From Phycisphaerae bacterium (GTDB lineage Bacteria > Planctomycetota > Phycisphaerae > UBA1845 > Fen-1342): a stretch of 64,000 nt of DNA. Position numbers and translations under genes: made by a program. Under the pieces are notes generated by a model. The model worked only from the letters and a program-made list of their open reading frames with translations. It made no database searches and had not been told where the DNA came from. Below, one piece after another: positions 59,609 through 64,000 of this stretch (within the stretch, counting starts at the first letter, position 1; each line of letters starts with the position of its first letter). The stretch spans positions 150,026-214,025 of the forward strand of contig JAJVHV010000007.1 of the NCBI GenBank assembly GCA_022072445.1. The letters are read 5' to 3'.

Positions 59609-59919
59609 TACGCGGGTTGGTCGACAGCCCGGCAGTTCACCGATCGCCCGGCAGCGCTCAGCGCTTCGCCGGGCGACGGGCGTTGGCCGGCACGTCGGCG
59701 GAGTGCGGCTGGGTGGGATACGATCGCCCTTACAGGGCTGAACATGCTCACGCTGGGTGGTGAGAGCGCGGCCCCCGAGTCTCTGCATGCTCACGCCTGG
59801 TGGCGAGAGCTTGCCACCCAAGGAGGAGCATGTCACCCCAGCATGAGCGTGCTCACGCCTGACGGCGAGAGCATGGCACCGGGCGAGAGCGTGCCTCCCG
59901 AGTGCGAGCTGCCATTTCG
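59609..59919. other. Convergent intergenic region with degenerate repeats
   Basis: Between two convergent genes. From about 59745 to 59915 the motif ATGCTCACGCCTGGTGGCGAGAGC-like (variants CTCACGCTGGGTGGTGAGAG and CTCACGCCTGACGGCGAGAG) recurs about four times with 35-50 bp spacing. No gene seen. Confidence 0.55.
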
Positions 59920-60396
59920 CTACCCGGTGCGACGCAGCCATTGCGCGCGCGTCCAGGCAGCGCTGAGCGCGCTGCCGTTCAGGGCGCCGAAGAGCAACAC
60001 AAGCAGGCCCTGCATGTCGCCATAGAGCAGCCAGATGAGGCCGACGGCCAGGCAGCCGGCGGCCGCGACGAACGAGACGAGCACGTCGAGGTAGGCGACG
60101 GCGGCGATTCGCGCCGCGCTCAGAGCGCCGATGACGACCAGGCCGACACCGACGAAGCGTGCTCCCCAGGTGAAGGCGGTAACCGAGCCGTTGTAGAGCG
60201 CCGAGTTGGAGATGCCCTCGAGACCGGCGACGAAGCCGATGTAGAGAAAAAGGGCCGCGGAAATGAACGTCATCAGCGGCGAGTCGGCGGCTGGCAGCCT
60301 GACGTTGCCAGGTGGCGACGCCGTCGGAGACGGCGGCAATGGAGTCGGGCGCGACGGCTGTGGGGTCGGCGGCGGCGATTCAGGTTCGTGGGCCAT
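59920..60396 (-). CDS. Small polytopic membrane protein
   Basis: A 158-aa protein. The N-terminus is Pro-rich (ESPPPTPQPSRPTPLPPSPT). Four hydrophobic segments follow: FISAALFLYIGFVAGLEGI, ARFVGVGLVVIGALSAARI, LVSFVAAAGCLAVGLIWLLY and QGLLVLLFGALNGSALS. ATG 60396 (MAHEPESPPP) was chosen; the upstream open frame is not protein-like. The function is unknown; it is convergent with the Cys-rich protein gene. Confidence 0.6.
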   Translation of the reverse strand: MAHEPESPPPTPQPSRPTPLPPSPTASPPGNVRLPAADSPLMTFISAALFLYIGFVAGLEGISNSALYNGSVTAFTWGARFVGVGLVVIGALSAARIAAVAYLDVLVSFVAAAGCLAVGLIWLLYGDMQGLLVLLFGALNGSALSAAWTRAQWLRRTG

Positions 60397-60676
60397 GGCT
60401 GTTCGCAGGGGACGAGCCCTACGGCAATGGTACGCCGGCCGATAGTCAAAAGCGAGAGTGGCGACGGTCGGGTAGGAAGTGACCCGCGACGACTGGCAGG
60501 TGACGCCGCGGAGCGGTACATGACGCCATGCACGGCCGATGGAGGGCGGCAGAATCGTGGGCGGCGCGTATCGTTGCGAGCTTTCGCGCATCCAAGAGTA
60601 GCGGTCGGGCCGCGACCGAACCGCGCCGGTCCATACGAGAGCATCAGAAGGGGTTTTGCCCCGAGGAGACTGAACT

Positions 60677-62392
60677 GTGCAAGCAATGCGGCGCAACGTG
60701 ACTTTCTACCCGATGATGGCGCTGGCGGCGCTGAGCGCTTCGGGCCAGACGAGCATTGACGGCATCAGCTTTGTCGATCGCAACCTGAGCGGGGAAGTTG
60801 TGCTGGGGGCGTATCGAGGCGGCGTCGCCGTAATCGATTACGACCGTGATGGGTGGATGGATCTGATCATCGGCGACAACTTCGGGCTTCCGACGCGGCT
60901 GTTTCGCAACGTGAGCGACACGATGCGGCCCGGGGCGCGCACGTTTTTGGACGTGACCGTGGGCAGCGGGCTCAACGACGCGGATGGCAATGCGCGCTCC
61001 GCGGTCGGGATCGTCGTCGGCGATTACGACAATGACGGCGACGACGACGTGTACGTCATCGGGCGGAGCAACCCGGCCACGTCGTTCGGGTTGCTCTATC
61101 GCAACGACGGTGGGACGTTCATCAACGTCAGCGACGCGGCGGGTGTGCGCGTCAGCACGACGACGAACCCCGAATCGGCCAGTTGGTGCGATTACGACGT
61201 CGACGGGGACCTTGACCTGCTGGTCTGCTGCAACCTGGCGCCGCCGTACATGTTCCTATTCCGCAACAATGGCAATGGGACGTTTGCCGACGCGTCGAGC
61301 CTGCTGCCCGCGGTAGCGGGATTCGGGCACGTGTATTCGCACTCGTGGCTGGACTATGACCGCGACGGCTGGCCGGATTGTTTTCCGATCACTGCGTCGG
61401 GTGCCGGCCACGACGTCGTGCTGCACAATGTTCCGGACGGCGCCGGGGGCCGCAAGTTCGTCAATGTGGCCGACGCGCTGGGGTTCACCAACCTGGGACC
61501 GGCGCCGATGGGGATTGCGGCGGGCGACTACGACGGCGACGGCGACCTCGATCTGGGGATCAGCGACGCGCTGGTGGGCACGTATTTTCGCAATGACGGC
61601 GGGTCGTTCGCGCACATCACGCCGTTCAGCACCATGTTCGGCTGGGGTGTTGACTGGCTGGACGTGGACAATGACGGCGACGTTGACTTCTACACGGCGG
61701 GAAGCTGGTCGACGGCGAATTTCGACAACTTGCAGCGAAACCTGGGAGGCGGGGCGTTTCAGGATATTTCGGCGACGCTGAACACGGCCTCGCGGGCGAC
61801 GCAGTACTCGGCGCAGGTGGACTTCAACAATGACGGGCGGCGCGACCTGATCGCGATCAACCCGACGCACTCGGTCAGCGTGTATGAGAACGTATCGACG
61901 ACCGGGGGGCACTGGCTGGCGTTGCAGCTTCGCGGCGACGGCGTGCGGGTGAATCGCAACGCGGTCGGCGCGTTCGTGCGGCTTACCGCGGGCGGCGTGA
62001 CGCAGGTGCGCGAACTGGTCAGCGGATCGAGCACGACGGCGACGGAGGATCTGCGGCTGCATTTCGGGCTGGGTGCGGCGGACGTGGTCGATCAGATCGA
62101 AGTGCAGTGGCCACGGCTCGGAGCGCTCGCGCTGCGCGACGAGGTTTTCGAGGGGCCGTTCGCGGCCGATCAGATGCTGACGCTGGCACCGACGCTGTCG
62201 CCGGGGGATATGAACTGCGACGGCAGCGTGAACGGTTTTGATGTTGAGCCGTTTGTGATCGCGCTGGGCGGCCAAGCGGCGTATGAGGCGGCCTACCCGG
62301 AATGCCACTATGCAAACGCGGACGTCAGCGGCGACGGCAGCGTGAACGGCTTTGACGTCGACGGCTTTGTGGAGCTGCTGACCGGGCCGTAG
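60677..62392 (+). CDS. Secreted FG-GAP/ASPIC-UnbV protein with C-terminal dockerin-like module
   Basis: A 571-aa exported protein. GTG 60677 follows GAGGAG (60663-60668); the signal peptide ends near ALAALSASGQ. Integrin-type FG-GAP/VCBS repeats carry Ca-loops: IDYDRDGWMDLIIGDN, GDYDNDGDDDVYVIG, AGDYDGDGDLDLGISDA and VDNDGDVDFYTAG. A C-terminal ASPIC/UnbV domain follows (HWLALQLRGDGVRVNRNAVG, and HFGLGAADVVDQIEVQWP). The final 60 residues are a two-loop dockerin-like module (GDMNCDGSVNGFDVEPF, ADVSGDGSVNGFDVDGFVEL). The same module is found inside the RHS proteins of this window. It is probably a surface protein. Confidence 0.88.
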   Translation: MQAMRRNVTFYPMMALAALSASGQTSIDGISFVDRNLSGEVVLGAYRGGVAVIDYDRDGWMDLIIGDNFGLPTRLFRNVSDTMRPGARTFLDVTVGSGLNDADGNARSAVGIVVGDYDNDGDDDVYVIGRSNPATSFGLLYRNDGGTFINVSDAAGVRVSTTTNPESASWCDYDVDGDLDLLVCCNLAPPYMFLFRNNGNGTFADASSLLPAVAGFGHVYSHSWLDYDRDGWPDCFPITASGAGHDVVLHNVPDGAGGRKFVNVADALGFTNLGPAPMGIAAGDYDGDGDLDLGISDALVGTYFRNDGGSFAHITPFSTMFGWGVDWLDVDNDGDVDFYTAGSWSTANFDNLQRNLGGGAFQDISATLNTASRATQYSAQVDFNNDGRRDLIAINPTHSVSVYENVSTTGGHWLALQLRGDGVRVNRNAVGAFVRLTAGGVTQVRELVSGSSTTATEDLRLHFGLGAADVVDQIEVQWPRLGALALRDEVFEGPFAADQMLTLAPTLSPGDMNCDGSVNGFDVEPFVIALGGQAAYEAAYPECHYANADVSGDGSVNGFDVDGFVELLTGP

Positions 62393-62396
62393 CTCG

Positions 62397-63905
62397 CTAT
62401 CCGGCGGTGGGGCGCGCGGCGGGCATGAGGCTTTCGGGGCGCGAGTGCCAGCCGAAGTAGGTCAGGCCGATGGCGTAGAGCAGCAGGAACATGCCGAAGA
62501 ATCCATCGGAACGGAGAAAATAGAGCCACTGGACGAAGCAGAAGAGACCCAGTGCCAGTTCGCAAATCCAGAGGTTCGAGCGCAGGGCGGCGTAGCTGGT
62601 TGCCTGGCGAACGCCGCTCTGACTGCCCGTTTTCGGCGTGCGGATGAACTCGCCGCCGCGGCGGACGGCGCCGGTGATGACGGCGGCGCAGTTGTTCACG
62701 GACAGGCCGAGGCCGAGCACGATGAGCTTGAGGATGCGGCCGACGCCGGTGATGCCGCCGCCGAGCGACCAGCGCGCGTAGACGTAGGCGGCGGAGGGCG
62801 CGGCGCACGAGAGCAGCACGAGCAGCCATCCGCCCAGGAGCCAGTCGGTGTAGCGCTCCTGCGGGATGAGCATGACCAGCGGGCGGGCGAGCAGCGGCAA
62901 AAGCACCATGAAGAGCGCGACGCTGTATTGTGTGAGGTGGACCGACGCTTCGAGCTTCTGGAGGAGCGAGAGGTCGGATCGCCAGACGGCGGGAAGCAGC
63001 TTGCGGGCGGTCTGGATCGAGCCCATGGCCCAGCGGCGCTGCTGGGTCTTAATGGCGTTGACGTCGGCGGGGACTTCGGCGGGGCAGACCTCGTCGACGC
63101 AGTAGACGACTCTCCAGCCGGCGAGTTGGGCGCGGTAGGACAGATCGAGGTCTTCGGTGAGCGTGTCGCCCTGCCAGCCGCCGACGCGGGAATCCTCGAT
63201 CGCGGCGCGTCGCCAGACGCCGGCGGTTCCGTTGAAATTCAGCAGGAGGTTGTTCCAGCCGCGGGCACTCTGCTCGACGCCGAAATGGCCGTCGATGCCG
63301 AGGGCCAGCGCCTCGGTCATCCAGCATTCGTCGGCGTTGAGGTGGCCCCAGCGTCCCTGCACGCAACCGGCGTCGGGGCTGGTCGCGATGAGCGGGATGA
63401 GTGTTCGCAGAAAGCTCGGTTTGGGGACGAAGTCGGCGTCGAAGATGGCGATGAATTCGCCGCGGGCCGTGGTCAGGCCGTGCGCCAAGGCGCCGGCCTT
63501 GAAGTGCTCGCGCGTCGGCCGCCGGACGGCGCGGATGTCCACGCCTTGGGCCTGAAGCTCGCGGCAGACGTCGTCGACGATTTGGCAGGTTCCATCGCTG
63601 CTGTCGTCGAGGACCTGGATTTCGTGACGGCCGGCGGGGTAGTCCATGCGCGCGGCGGCCTCGATGACGCGGCGCGCGACGGCCATTTCGTTGTAAAGCG
63701 GAATCTGCGTCGTGACGATCGGCCAGGCCTGGTCGGCGGTGTGGCGCTGAAAGGTGCGCGTGGTGCGGCGCTGGCGCGTCCGGACGCGCGACGCCTTGCG
63801 CGCGGAGAGGTACAGCAGGACGTACATGTGTACGCCGTAAATCGCCGGAATGACCGTGAGCAGCAGATACGCCGCCACGCAGACGACGTGGAAGGCTGTC
63901 TTCAA
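62397..63905 (-). CDS. Family 2 membrane glycosyltransferase (cellulose-synthase-like)
   Basis: A 502-aa processive-type GT2. An N-terminal TM (VVCVAAYLLLTVIPAIYGVH) precedes the catalytic domain: TQIPLYNEMAVARRVIEAAA, QVLDDSSDGTCQIVDD (first Asp), AIFDADFVPKPSF (DxD), LTEDLDLSYRAQLAGW (TED base) and IKTQQRRWAMGS (QxxRW). Four to five C-terminal TM segments follow. It resembles beta-glucan or mannan synthase-like enzymes; the sugar and acceptor are unknown. It is convergent with the ASPIC gene, the stops 4 bp apart. The remaining 95 bp to the window end hold no gene. Confidence 0.92.
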   Translation of the reverse strand: MKTAFHVVCVAAYLLLTVIPAIYGVHMYVLLYLSARKASRVRTRQRRTTRTFQRHTADQAWPIVTTQIPLYNEMAVARRVIEAAARMDYPAGRHEIQVLDDSSDGTCQIVDDVCRELQAQGVDIRAVRRPTREHFKAGALAHGLTTARGEFIAIFDADFVPKPSFLRTLIPLIATSPDAGCVQGRWGHLNADECWMTEALALGIDGHFGVEQSARGWNNLLLNFNGTAGVWRRAAIEDSRVGGWQGDTLTEDLDLSYRAQLAGWRVVYCVDEVCPAEVPADVNAIKTQQRRWAMGSIQTARKLLPAVWRSDLSLLQKLEASVHLTQYSVALFMVLLPLLARPLVMLIPQERYTDWLLGGWLLVLLSCAAPSAAYVYARWSLGGGITGVGRILKLIVLGLGLSVNNCAAVITGAVRRGGEFIRTPKTGSQSGVRQATSYAALRSNLWICELALGLFCFVQWLYFLRSDGFFGMFLLLYAIGLTYFGWHSRPESLMPAARPTAG

Positions 63906-64000
63906 AATTGTCCTCGCAGCAGGCGCGGTCGCCGCGAGTCCCGCGCCAATACCCAGACAGACAATCTAGAACGCGGCGCGCAGGTTGTCAAATGCCGGAA

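Overview
The window is GC-rich and gene-dense and most likely comes from a planctomycete (Planctomycetota). The lineage call is an inference from gene content. It rests on dockerin-like GDxNCDG/GDGSVNGFD modules, a PEP-CTERM protein ending in a short TM and RRRR, an FG-GAP/ASPIC protein, a PQQ-type propeller, a Ser/Thr kinase with TPR repeats beside an ECF sigma factor, LpxK (so LPS is made), and many short dispersed palindromic repeats, several inserted in-frame in genes. No rRNA is present; one tRNA (Thr, anticodon CGT) is.

Region 1 (1-11914) is a polymorphic-toxin locus. A large RHS/YD-repeat protein (5' end outside the window) carries an HNH-like nuclease tip and is followed by a SUKH immunity gene. 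Displaced RHS core cassettes and immunity genes follow: a second core with a VHH-motif tip and its candidate immunity gene; a broken deaminase tip with an intact Imm1 gene; a third core without a tip, followed by two immunity-like genes; and a fourth core scrap followed by an ART-like toxin remnant that ends at the chromosomal boundary. Cassettes 2 and 3 share a collinear 1015-bp segment, which is substrate for tip exchange.

Region 2 (11889-33985) holds housekeeping and envelope genes: a deoxyhypusine-synthase-like protein, lpxK, a sugar epimerase, a PilZ-REC-(degenerate HPt) regulator, a TraB-like protein, an NCS2-type permease, a DUF2203 protein, an MBOAT acyltransferase, a solenoid repeat protein with a PA14 lipoprotein, a PilZ protein, a UVR-motif protein, rsmD, an HPt protein, glmS, zinc-ribbon proteins, an M20 peptidase and a PEP-CTERM protein.

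Region 3 (34266-46612) holds the rpmF-plsX-fabH-fabD lipid operon, argS, uppP, a pgsA-like gene, a DUF502 protein, queF, tRNA-Thr, rsgA and a PQQ-repeat secreted protein. fabD and argS carry in-frame low-complexity insertions made of genomic repeats.

Region 4 (46593-53650) is a defence island. It starts with tandem repeats derived from the end of the PQQ gene, then a composite repeat in which degenerate CRISPR repeats were co-amplified with a dispersed palindrome and a pyrimidine-rich satellite. A regular CRISPR array follows (14 repeats, 13 spacers, no cas gene in the window), then a type III-like restriction operon, mod-toxin-antitoxin-res, closed by a strong terminator.

Region 5 (53836-63905) holds a Ser/Thr kinase-TPR protein and its ECF sigma factor, a tail-anchored-like protein sharing a duplicated leader with the sigma gene, a duplicated Cys-rich secreted protein, a small membrane protein, the FG-GAP/ASPIC/dockerin protein and a GT2 glycosyltransferase.
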